Assembly: GCF_003268005.1 (NCBI RefSeq)
Contig: NZ_CP014213.1
Span: 868,001 to 932,000, forward strand
Reading direction: 5' to 3'
DNA: 64,000 bases
Origin: Methanosphaera sp. BMS
GTDB taxonomy: Archaea > Methanobacteriota > Methanobacteria > Methanobacteriales > Methanobacteriaceae
Shown: one piece after another, positions 54,166 through 62,204 of the stretch
Numbering within the stretch: position 1 is the first letter of the stretch
Layout of the letters: every line of letters begins with the position of its first letter
The notes under the pieces: model-generated
What the model was told of the DNA's origin: nothing
Databases searched by the model: none
The model's input: the letters and a program-made list of their open reading frames with translations, nothing else
Program-made: the position numbers and the translations under genes

Positions 54166-54738
54166 TTAGAATTCATCAACTAATAATTCGAAGTAGCTTG
54201 ATGGGTGTTCACATATTGGACATACTTCAGGTGGTTTTTCTCCTTTGTATACGAATCCACATTTTCTACATACCCATGTGACTTCTTCGTCTCTGTTGAA
54301 GAATGTTTCACCTTCAACCATAGCCAGTAATTGTCTGTATCTTGCTTCGTGGTGTGATTCTACTTTTCCTATATTTCTTAATCTGCAGGCTATTACATCA
54401 AAGCCTTCTTCTTCTGCTACATCAGCAAATTCAGGGTACATGGATGTTGCTTCTTCGTTTTCACCTTCAGCTGCAGCTAATAGGTTTTCAGCTGTAGTTC
54501 CATAGGTAAATCCTACGCTTGTTGGAATGTCAATGCAATCTACATCTTCTTTTAGTTCCTGTATCATTTTGAATAATACTTTTGCGTGTTGGAATTCATT
54601 GTCTGCAGTTACTAGGAATATTTCTGCAATTTTTTCATATCCTTCTTTTTTAGCTATTTTTGAATACATTGTGTATCTGTTTCTTGCCTGACTTTCTCCG
54701 ACAAAAGCTTTTGATAAATTTTCTAATGTTTTTACCAT
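54166..54738 (-). CDS. Rubrerythrin
   Basis: The protein is 190 aa. The N-terminal four-helix diiron domain has KAFVGESQARNRYTMYSKIA (Glu and ExxH ligands), FQHAKVLFKM and KVESHHEARYRQLL. The C-terminal rubredoxin-like domain has VCRKCGFVYKG and VCPICEHPSSYF, the Fe(SCys)4 site. It reduces hydrogen peroxide. AGGTGATATA lies before the ATG. With superoxide reductase it forms an operon that converts superoxide to water. Confidence 0.97.
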   Translation of the reverse strand: MVKTLENLSKAFVGESQARNRYTMYSKIAKKEGYEKIAEIFLVTADNEFQHAKVLFKMIQELKEDVDCIDIPTSVGFTYGTTAENLLAAAEGENEEATSMYPEFADVAEEEGFDVIACRLRNIGKVESHHEARYRQLLAMVEGETFFNRDEEVTWVCRKCGFVYKGEKPPEVCPICEHPSSYFELLVDEF

Positions 54739-54966
54739 TATATCACCTATTATATGTATAAATATATTATTATGAAAAATTTCTAATATATTATTTTGTT
54801 AATTCTATTATATTTTTATTAGAATATATAATTATAGTATTTTAGTTTCGACAAAAAATAATCATAGGATATACTTATCAATTTCAGTATTAAGCAAAGA
54901 ATAAAGAATAAAATTAAATTAAAGAACAATACTTTATTAAAAAAAAAATTAAATGGGGATTAAATT

Positions 54967-56778
54967 CTAGAATACCCAGAATACAGTTATTATAGCCGCG
55001 ATGATAAATACCAATGGTGCCAATATCTTACTTACGGATAGTATGGATGAAATTGTATTTACAAGTTCTATTGACTTGTTTGGACCGAATGTTTTGATGT
55101 TTAATCTTTGTGTAGCTGATGCAACACTGACATCCTCCATGTCATCAAGTGCCTGTGGAATCAATTCCAGTATCGTGTCAATTAAAAGCTCTTTGTGTTT
55201 TGTACCGACTGTTAATCCTCCACCGGATATTGTGTTTACAAGGTGTGTGTCGGTAGTCATAACCTCTATCATGTCTATATCGGGATATTTGTCCTGAACG
55301 GCTTCTATGATTTCTTCACGTACTCCCTGTTTCATATTGTTTCCGTCAAAGACCACATAGAGCATCTTCTGGTCATCAACTTCGGTTATCATTATCTTGA
55401 CACCGCAGTCTCCTATACCATCCTTGACGTCTATTTCATCAAGCAGGTCATATGCATATCCCATCCTTATAGGATACATGTCCTGTTTTTCAAGTTTCTT
55501 TATGGCCTCCTCGATTTGAACTACCCTGTAGTGACCCGGCATTAATCGATCGACGTTTCCTTCCAGACAGTTATGGCAGTCGACGACCACTACATTTTCT
55601 ATACCGGTTACCTGTTTTGCCTGGTATTGCATTGCCAGACCTACTCCATAGTCTATATCATCCCCTGGTACCGGTGCAAATGTACTTAGGAGTACTACTC
55701 CATCATTGAAGAATTGTGCTCCTATCTTTGCATCCTCATATTGTACCCTCTGGAATTTACTTGCCTTATCGGAGTACTCCAAGTTTTCTAAGGCCAAGTT
55801 TACGGCATCGGTTATTTTATTTATCTCCTTGGCCGCAACTGGGTTGAAGTCATGTGTTGCCGCTCCATGCACCACTATTGAGAAGTCATCCAATTGCTGA
55901 GTGAGTATGCTTGGAAGGTTTCCTCCACCAAGTGAACCGACAGGCCCGGGGTGTACGTGTGGTGAGATGTAGTTTAACTTAACATTCCCATCCCTGTTTT
56001 TAAAGCTTATTAAGCTAACGGTTGTATCTATTGATTCACCCATGTTACTGAATACTTCTTCCATGGAGTTTGATCCTTCGGTTATGTGACCGATAAAGAG
56101 GCTTAATAGTTCAAGTCCATTTACTCCCAGGTTATTTCTCATAGGACTTTCAAGTATTGATACGAATGAGAAGATTGCAATTGCAAGTACTATTGCCCCT
56201 ATTATAGCCTTAAGGTATAGACTTACTACAGAGTTCAGACTGGTTATCGCCATTGTTATGTAACTGATAAGTACAAACATACTTAAAATCAGTATCGGAT
56301 GTATTAATCCTATTATAAGTCCCTGTATGAATTTTATATTGGATGTACTCCAGATGATAAGTGTCTCTATTGCAAATCCAAAGAGTATGCCTAATAACAA
56401 TGAATTTACAAATATGTCCGTGTTGAATAGGAATCCGATTACGTCTCCTCCTACCAGTACAAGACATGTGATAAACATGCTTACAAAGGATAGGAAGAGT
56501 GCCTGTTTCTGCTTCATGTGTCTTTTCTTAAGAAGATTTACTGCAGAATGCACCAATCCTCCGGAAGCCATGGTGGTTAAACCTAATAGGAAGAATATCG
56601 TTGCTCCTCCACTTAAAAATGAATACACCACTTCCTCCATGTTTAATCCAATATCCAAACATCCCATTATTCCCCCGGCAAGGAAACTGAAGGTGAATAT
56701 AAGAAATATTGAAATTTTAGATTCAGGTAGAGTAATCATGTATTTACTTAATTTCATCACTCTTTGTGTTACCGTCAT
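54967..56778 (-). CDS. DUF2070 family archaeal membrane protein
   Basis: The protein is 603 aa. Seven to eight hydrophobic segments occupy the first ~215 residues, followed by a soluble domain of ~350 residues with NYISPHVHPGPVGSLGGGNLPS (given in part), VVHGAATHDFNPV, VVVVDCHNCLEG and MTTDTHLVNTISGGG, and a last membrane helix at the C-terminus (LAPLVFIIAAIITVFWVF). The His/Asp/Cys-rich motifs look catalytic or metal-binding and are typical of DUF2070, an archaea-wide family of unknown role. The gene is monocistronic. Confidence 0.85.
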   Translation of the reverse strand: MTVTQRVMKLSKYMITLPESKISIFLIFTFSFLAGGIMGCLDIGLNMEEVVYSFLSGGATIFFLLGLTTMASGGLVHSAVNLLKKRHMKQKQALFLSFVSMFITCLVLVGGDVIGFLFNTDIFVNSLLLGILFGFAIETLIIWSTSNIKFIQGLIIGLIHPILILSMFVLISYITMAITSLNSVVSLYLKAIIGAIVLAIAIFSFVSILESPMRNNLGVNGLELLSLFIGHITEGSNSMEEVFSNMGESIDTTVSLISFKNRDGNVKLNYISPHVHPGPVGSLGGGNLPSILTQQLDDFSIVVHGAATHDFNPVAAKEINKITDAVNLALENLEYSDKASKFQRVQYEDAKIGAQFFNDGVVLLSTFAPVPGDDIDYGVGLAMQYQAKQVTGIENVVVVDCHNCLEGNVDRLMPGHYRVVQIEEAIKKLEKQDMYPIRMGYAYDLLDEIDVKDGIGDCGVKIMITEVDDQKMLYVVFDGNNMKQGVREEIIEAVQDKYPDIDMIEVMTTDTHLVNTISGGGLTVGTKHKELLIDTILELIPQALDDMEDVSVASATQRLNIKTFGPNKSIELVNTISSILSVSKILAPLVFIIAAIITVFWVF

Positions 56779-57233
56779 AGTCTCATAGTTCCTATAAATT
56801 TTTTTAGATTATACAATTCATAAAATCTACATATAATATTATGTTTTACATTTGTTGATATTAATTATTATGGTGAGTGAAATTGTATGGGTCATCTGTA
56901 AAAATTAATTGTTTAGGGGCTATCCACAAAGCCCATATTTTTTAACATCTTTTTATTTAAAGGAGGGGTGAGGAAGGATTCTTTAATAATCTGTTATAAT
57001 TGAAAGGGGATAAATATAATATTCCCCTTAAATGCAAGTTTAAATCGTATTTCATTAAAATTGTGATAATCTGATTAACAAGAATAAAGTGGGGTTTTTT
57101 ATTATGAAAATTTGTGGCATCATTTTATGCCGATTAGTAGTGCATGTAATGGATAAAATACTATAATATGGTTATACATAAATAATTAATATATATTATA
57201 TTTTTGTTTAAAAAAAATAAATGGGGAATTAAT
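56779..57233. other. 455-bp intergenic region with two small hairpins
   Basis: GGGCT...AGCCC at 56917-56934 is followed by TATTTTTT, a terminator-like shape. AAGGGGA (57004-57010) and TCCCCTT (57023-57029) form a second 7-bp dyad about 200 bases before the fumarase gene. No gene is seen. Confidence 0.45.
57004..57029. repeat. 7-bp G/C-rich inverted repeat upstream of fumarase beta gene
   Basis: AAGGGGA and TCCCCTT flank a 12-base AT-rich loop. G4/C4 blocks are rare in this AT-rich sequence. It may be a regulator site or an RNA hairpin. Confidence 0.4.
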
Positions 57234-57776
57234 TTGGAATATGAATTAAATACACCATTAGATGATAGTGATATTAATAAATTAAAAGCTGGTGACACTG
57301 TATATCTGACAGGTAAGATATTTACTGCTCGTGATAGTGCTCACAAGAGAATTATAGAATCAAATGCTCCTATAGACTTAGAAGGTGTTGTTTTATTCCA
57401 TGCCGGACCTATCATCAGGGAAAATGATGATGAATATGAAATTGTTGCCGTAGGTCCTACAACCAGTATGAGAATGAATCCATATGAAGCGGACGTACTT
57501 GATATGGGAGTCAAGGCCATAATAGGTAAGGGTGGAATGGATGAAAAAACCCATGAAGCTTTGGTACGTAACAATGCAGTATTCTTAACTGCCGTTGGTG
57601 GATGTGCAGCTTTATATGTAAGTAGCATTAACAAGGTTGACTGCGTATACTGGCTGGACTTGGGAATGCCGGAGGCCATATGGCAATTGGATGTGGAACG
57701 ATTTGGTCCTTTAATAGTTACTATGGATTCCAATAACGTTAATTTATATAAAAAAGATAAAGAGGATTCAAAATGA
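57234..57776 (+). CDS. fumB: Class I fumarate hydratase, beta (C-terminal) subunit
   Basis: The protein is 180 aa. The sequence [24 protein letters not shown], then [29 protein letters not shown] (shown in parts), [21 protein letters not shown] and [11 protein letters not shown] is the fumarase/tartrate dehydratase beta subunit. It completes the alpha subunit, which carries the 4Fe-4S cluster and lies elsewhere. The best start is TTG 57234 with GGGGAATTAA upstream; no ATG is in frame. The stop overlaps the next ATG by 4 bases. Confidence 0.93.
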   Translation: MEYELNTPLDDSDINKLKAGDTVYLTGKIFTARDSAHKRIIESNAPIDLEGVVLFHAGPIIRENDDEYEIVAVGPTTSMRMNPYEADVLDMGVKAIIGKGGMDEKTHEALVRNNAVFLTAVGGCAALYVSSINKVDCVYWLDLGMPEAIWQLDVERFGPLIVTMDSNNVNLYKKDKEDSK

Positions 57777-58414
57777 ATAGCAAAATACTTTCAATACTGT
57801 TAATTATATGTTCAGCGGCATTGATTGCTGGATTTTTCATTTTTACACCTACATATATTCAATCAAACGGTGATGTTAAACATTTTAGTGATAATGATAT
57901 GTCCTTTGACATACCTAATACATGGACTGTATATGAATATGATGATCCTACCAAAACGCCGTTTTTATCAAGTAGACCATCATCACTCATAGTTGAACCG
58001 GCAAGTAAGTCAACCTACTCATATTATGACGGAAACATATCTGAGCTGGAACAAGATGGAGTCTTGAATACAAGTGCTACCAGTGCTACCGACGTTGCAA
58101 TCGTTACATGTGAAATTACCAAAATGGATTCACTTCCAGAGGGCGTTACATTGGATAACGCTTATCAGTCTGACAGCATCTACGGCATTATGGAGTCATC
58201 AGGCAAGTTCAATCTGGACTCAGCTACTGTCATCCAGGTAGACGGTAAGGATGCACGTCAATTTGTATATACCGTTAGTTATACCAAGTATAAGGACACA
58301 TGGATAAACGCCGACGGACATTACTATAGAATACTATGTCAAGCACCTACTACTTTCTTTGATGATGCCGGAAGTGTATTTGATAATATCATTAATACAA
58401 TGAAGTTGAAATAA
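57773..58414 (+). CDS. Exported PsbP-like protein
   Basis: The protein is 213 aa. One hydrophobic N-terminal helix (about 5-27) acts as signal or anchor. The rest has [19 protein letters not shown] and repeated beta strands ending in [10 protein letters not shown], the shape of PsbP-like/Mog1-type domains found in many methanogen lipoproteins or membrane-anchored proteins. It overlaps the fumarase beta gene (ATGA), so it is translated together with it, although the link in function is unclear. No lipobox cysteine stands at the signal end. Confidence 0.7.
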   Translation: MNSKILSILLIICSAALIAGFFIFTPTYIQSNGDVKHFSDNDMSFDIPNTWTVYEYDDPTKTPFLSSRPSSLIVEPASKSTYSYYDGNISELEQDGVLNTSATSATDVAIVTCEITKMDSLPEGVTLDNAYQSDSIYGIMESSGKFNLDSATVIQVDGKDARQFVYTVSYTKYKDTWINADGHYYRILCQAPTTFFDDAGSVFDNIINTMKLK

Positions 58415-58566
58415 ATCAACTTCCACTTTTTAATATTTTTTATTGATAAACTCTTTTTTAATTAAATATTATTTTTATATTTAAAATTATTACATTGCTT
58501 CTTTTTAACAAATATTATATAATACTGATTTTAATATATTATATAGAAATCGATTTTAGTGATAAC

Positions 58567-58848
58567 ATGTCAGATAGATTAGAGAATATTTTTATTAATT
58601 TTGCAAATTCACAGGAAGAATTGCTCAGTCAGATGAATTTAAGTAAGGAAGAATTCGTTGAGAACGCCAAGAAATGGTCGCAGACAGAGGATGGGAAACT
58701 TGAAATTCAGAAGTTTATATTGAATCAGGAAATTGATGATTTGAAAAGTGAAATTGCCGAGATTGAAAAGAATATTGCTAAAAAGGAAGAGTCTATCAAA
58801 GAAATTGATGCTGAATTAGCCAAGTTAAGTGGTGATAATAATGGTTGA
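58567..58848 (+). CDS. Coiled-coil small protein, 93 aa
   Basis: The product starts MSDRLENIFINFANSQEE, with GTGATAAC before the ATG; longer upstream reading is leader. The C-terminal half (KFILNQEIDDLKSEIAEIEK and on) is a strong coiled coil. Its last codons overlap the next gene by 8 bases. No family is recognised. Confidence 0.7.
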   Translation: MSDRLENIFINFANSQEELLSQMNLSKEEFVENAKKWSQTEDGKLEIQKFILNQEIDDLKSEIAEIEKNIAKKEESIKEIDAELAKLSGDNNG

Positions 58849-59035
58849 AATGTCATTTAAAATGAAAGTTAAGCGTGAAGATCATGATGAAGAAAAACCT
58901 ATGTATGTTGAAATTCCGGATTTAATTGTTGATGCATATTATCTTCGAGATGGTGATGAGGTAGAGTGGACTTACTTTGTTAACTGTAAGAATCAGAAGG
59001 AAGTTAAACTTAAAAGGGAATATACCGGTTTATAA
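58841..59035 (+). CDS. Small beta-rich protein, possibly AbrB-like, 64 aa
   Basis: GGTGATAATA precedes ATG 58841, inside the end of the coiled-coil gene. The product (MVEMSFKMKVKRED onward) has EIPDLIVDAYYLRDGDEVEW, reminiscent of the swapped-hairpin AbrB/SpoVT fold, but the match is short. It is translated with the coiled-coil protein, so the two may work together. Function unknown. Confidence 0.6.
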   Translation: MVEMSFKMKVKREDHDEEKPMYVEIPDLIVDAYYLRDGDEVEWTYFVNCKNQKEVKLKREYTGL

Positions 59036-59801
59036 CCTTCTTTTTTCTCATTTTTTTGAATGTGTTGAAATTTTTTGTTTTGTGTTTTTTTAACTTTCTG
59101 ATGTTGTGCCTTAATTATGTATTCTTGTTCACATTTTAGGAATAAGTACCCCTAACTGTTCACATATAGTGAACGAATTTTGCTATTTTTATTCATGTTT
59201 TAGGAACAAAAAGTCATTTAAAGACACTTTTTTGGAACATTTTTAAGTCTTTAAATTAGATAAAATACTTTAAAAAATTTTATTTTCAATAAAAACCATT
59301 TTTACTTTGTTATTTCTATTTTAAGTATTTTTCAATCACTTAATATTTATTTATCAAAAATGGATATTAAAGCATATTTATGGATTTTAAGTTATATTAA
59401 TATGTCAATTTTCCACAAAAAACATGAACAATCATTTTTTACACATCACATCATTGATAAATCATATTACTTGAAATAATCAAGTATCTTCGGATAATTT
59501 TTTCAAAGATATTTTTCCAAATAAATTTTTTATTATTATTTTTGAAAATTTTTAGAAATATTCCAATAAATAATTAGTATATACCAAAAAAATTATAAAT
59601 AATATAAAAATATAAATAAAATATAAACAATGTTTAAATTTACCGTGAAAAATAATGATTTAACATTTTTATATTAGAAATGATTATATAATATTAATTA
59701 AATTTTTAACATTTCAACATTGATGCAGTCATATGATTTTTATGGAAAGAATTGGTTATTAATTATTTATAAAATTGTATTACTGTATTGGAGATGCAAT
59801 A
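59036..59801. other. 766-bp intergenic region with a short palindrome and near-repeats
   Basis: It begins with T-rich terminator-like sequence. GTTCAC at 59158-59163 and GTGAAC at 59169-59174 form a dyad. TTCACATTTTAGGAATAA (59129-59146) and TTCATGTTTTAGGAACAA (59192-59209) are near repeats on either side of the dyad. No open frame is supported. The remainder is AT-rich leader of the next gene. Confidence 0.5.
59158..59174. promoter_or_regulatory. 17-bp dyad GTTCAC-N5-GTGAAC, candidate operator
   Basis: Perfect 6-bp arms with a 5-base AT spacer form a classic dimeric regulator half-site arrangement, bracketed by two TTAGGAAyAA copies. It is about 630 bases before the DUF3100-like gene, so the target is not certain. 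Confidence 0.4.
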
Positions 59802-60662
59802 ATGGATATCAAAAACAAATATACTTCAGATACTGAAGATTTGATAAAATCCGTAAAGGATTACAAGTTACACTTAACTGTTTTGATAGCTGTAGTAATC
59901 TCAGAATACATCGGAATTATAACACTGGATTTGATGGGCATATCAATAATATTGATGCCACTGTTGTATTCATTAATACTTGCCGTGGCATTCTACCTGG
60001 CAAAGCCCGTTACATGGATAAAGGGAAAGCAATCCGAAAGATCCAGTGCCATAATGATGTTGCTGATAGGTCCACTTCTAGCAAAACTGGCAATAGCCAG
60101 TGGTCAAAACATTGGTATAATATTTAATGCAGGCCCGGCAATTCTTTTACAGGAAGTTGGAAACCTAGGTACTATCTTCGCAGCATTGCCTATTGCATTA
60201 TTATTAGGATTTAAACGTGAATCAATTGGAATGACAAGTTCAATATGCCGTGAACCACAAATGGCAGTGGTAATAGACAAGTATGGTTTTACCTCTCCTG
60301 AAACAAGGGGATTTTTCACAGTATTCTTAATAGGTACTGTACTTGGAACACCATTTATCAGCCTATTAGTAAGCATACTTGCATATGTACTACCGTTACA
60401 TCCGTTTGCCTTTGGAATGGCATGCGGTATAGGAAGTGCAAGTATGAATGCGGCGGCAGTGGCATCACTGTCAACCATATTCCCACAATATGCCACTCAA
60501 ATGGAGGCATTCAGTGGAATGGCCAACCTGATTGCAATGGTTACAGGTATGTACGTATACATATTCGTTGCAATGCCACTCACGGAAGGATTATATAAAA
60601 GACTTGAACCACCAATAAATTCAATGTTAGAACGTAGAAAGGCCAAGAAGGAGAGTTGTTAG
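59802..60662 (+). CDS. DUF3100-like membrane protein, copy A
   Basis: The protein is 286 aa with about eight hydrophobic helices. Motifs SSICREPQMAVVIDKYGF and FGMACGIGSASMNAAAVASL are shared with the third gene of this group; I recall DUF3100 for this family. The location is the cytoplasmic membrane; a transporter role is possible. The start 59802 (MDIKNKY) follows GGAGATG. It is followed 3 bases later by a small membrane protein gene. Confidence 0.75.
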   Translation: MDIKNKYTSDTEDLIKSVKDYKLHLTVLIAVVISEYIGIITLDLMGISIILMPLLYSLILAVAFYLAKPVTWIKGKQSERSSAIMMLLIGPLLAKLAIASGQNIGIIFNAGPAILLQEVGNLGTIFAALPIALLLGFKRESIGMTSSICREPQMAVVIDKYGFTSPETRGFFTVFLIGTVLGTPFISLLVSILAYVLPLHPFAFGMACGIGSASMNAAAVASLSTIFPQYATQMEAFSGMANLIAMVTGMYVYIFVAMPLTEGLYKRLEPPINSMLERRKAKKESC

Positions 60663-60665
60663 ATA

Positions 60666-61133
60666 TTGAATGACAAGATAACAATTAAAATACTAATCGA
60701 ATGGATAGGTATACTGGTAATATTTTCCATCATATCCGCAATAGGTAATGTAATCGGATATCATTATCCCTTCATAGAATCCCTTATAGGAATGCTCATG
60801 CTATGCGGAATATCACTTGCCGGGCTTATCATCGAAAGATACGTGCCATGGGACATACCTTCAATCCTATACATCAGCCTTATAGGTTTAATACTGGCTT
60901 TACCGATATCACCAGTTTCCGGTACATTAATCTATTATACATCTCGTGTTGAATTGATATCATTGACAACCGTACTGCTTGCATATGCGGGTATTTCAAT
61001 GGGTAAAGACCTGGGTGACTTCAAAAAGGTAGGAGTTAAGGGTGTTGTCGTAACATTCTTCGTAATATTCGGTACCTACGTAGGATCTGCATTGATTGCA
61101 CAGGTTGTGTTAATGTTTACAGGAATGATTTAG
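60666..61133 (+). CDS. Small integral membrane protein, 155 aa
   Basis: It starts at TTG 60666, with AAGGAGAG inside the end of the previous gene; the ATG at 60670 is out of frame. About five hydrophobic helices are seen (WIGILVIFSIISAIGNVIGY first). The sequence ends with a helix containing VVVTFFVIFGTYVGSALIAQ. It resembles DUF340/LysO-type small exporters in general layout, but I cannot assign it. It sits between two paralogous membrane proteins and is probably part of one transport unit with copy A. Confidence 0.75.
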   Translation: MNDKITIKILIEWIGILVIFSIISAIGNVIGYHYPFIESLIGMLMLCGISLAGLIIERYVPWDIPSILYISLIGLILALPISPVSGTLIYYTSRVELISLTTVLLAYAGISMGKDLGDFKKVGVKGVVVTFFVIFGTYVGSALIAQVVLMFTGMI

Positions 61134-61250
61134 ATTTCGATTTAAATCATGCAAAACCTTTTTTTGTAATTCTAATTTTTTTTTGACTATAAATTATATT
61201 TGAGGAATAATTCCATATTAATAATATAACAATTAGATTGGCGTATTCAT

Positions 61251-62054
61251 ATGAATGATAAGATAACCAACATGAATATCAAGGATATTTTTAATTATAA
61301 ACTACACATAACAGTCCTGATAATATTCCTGATATCTACATATATAGGAGTTATTAAATTTTCAATATTTAATACAATTACAATAATCATCCTACCACTC
61401 GTATTTTCACTTGCATTATCAATCATTGCATACACGTCAAAAGCCATAAAATGGATAGGCAAAAAAGAATCACAGACTGCCACCGCCATATTTATCATCA
61501 TATTATGCCCACTAGTAGCAAAACTTGCCATTATAAGCGGGGCAAACATACATCTTCTATACCAGACAGGTCCGCTTATCATACTGGAGCAACTGGGAGA
61601 TATAATGTGCGTTTTAATAGCACTACCCGTAGCAATACTATTGGGCTTTAAAAGAAAATCAATAGGCATGGCAAGCTCAATATGCAGAGAACCACAGATG
61701 GCGGTTATGGCAAACAAGTATAGTCTGGATTCCGAGGAAATGAAGGGTTTCATGATTGTATATCTATTTGGAATAGTGCTTGGAACTGTATTCATGAGCC
61801 TGATAGTCAACATATTATCATACATCATGCCATTACATCCATATGCATATGCAATTGGCTGTGGAATAGGAAGTACAAGCATGAACGTAGCCGGCCTATC
61901 GGCATTATGCGTAATGTATCCCGGTATCAGCAATCAACTGATAGCATTCAGTGCCATAGCAAATCTAATATCCGCACTTCTAAGCGTTTACATGTTCATG
62001 TTCATACTGCTGCCACTGGCAGAAAAACTTTATTCCATATTTGAAAAAAAATGA
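61251..62054 (+). CDS. DUF3100-like membrane protein, copy B
   Basis: The protein is 267 aa, a paralogue of the gene at 59802: it shares YKLHITVLI, KLAIISGANI, LLGFKRKSIGMASSICREPQMAV and LHPYAYAIGCGIGSTSMNV (family blocks only). It has about eight membrane helices. A 117-bp gap with two T-rich tracts separates it from the small membrane protein gene, so it may be transcribed on its own. Its substrate is unknown. Confidence 0.75.
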   Translation: MNDKITNMNIKDIFNYKLHITVLIIFLISTYIGVIKFSIFNTITIIILPLVFSLALSIIAYTSKAIKWIGKKESQTATAIFIIILCPLVAKLAIISGANIHLLYQTGPLIILEQLGDIMCVLIALPVAILLGFKRKSIGMASSICREPQMAVMANKYSLDSEEMKGFMIVYLFGIVLGTVFMSLIVNILSYIMPLHPYAYAIGCGIGSTSMNVAGLSALCVMYPGISNQLIAFSAIANLISALLSVYMFMFILLPLAEKLYSIFEKK

Positions 62055-62204
62055 TAATATACTCACTTCCTTTTAAAGTTCTTTTTTATAATAATATTTT
62101 GTTAGTGCAATGTTCAAAATAATGAAAAAATATTTAAAAAACTCAAAATATAAATATAGTATATATCCCAATACATTTTATTATATAAATGGGGAAATGA
62201 TATC

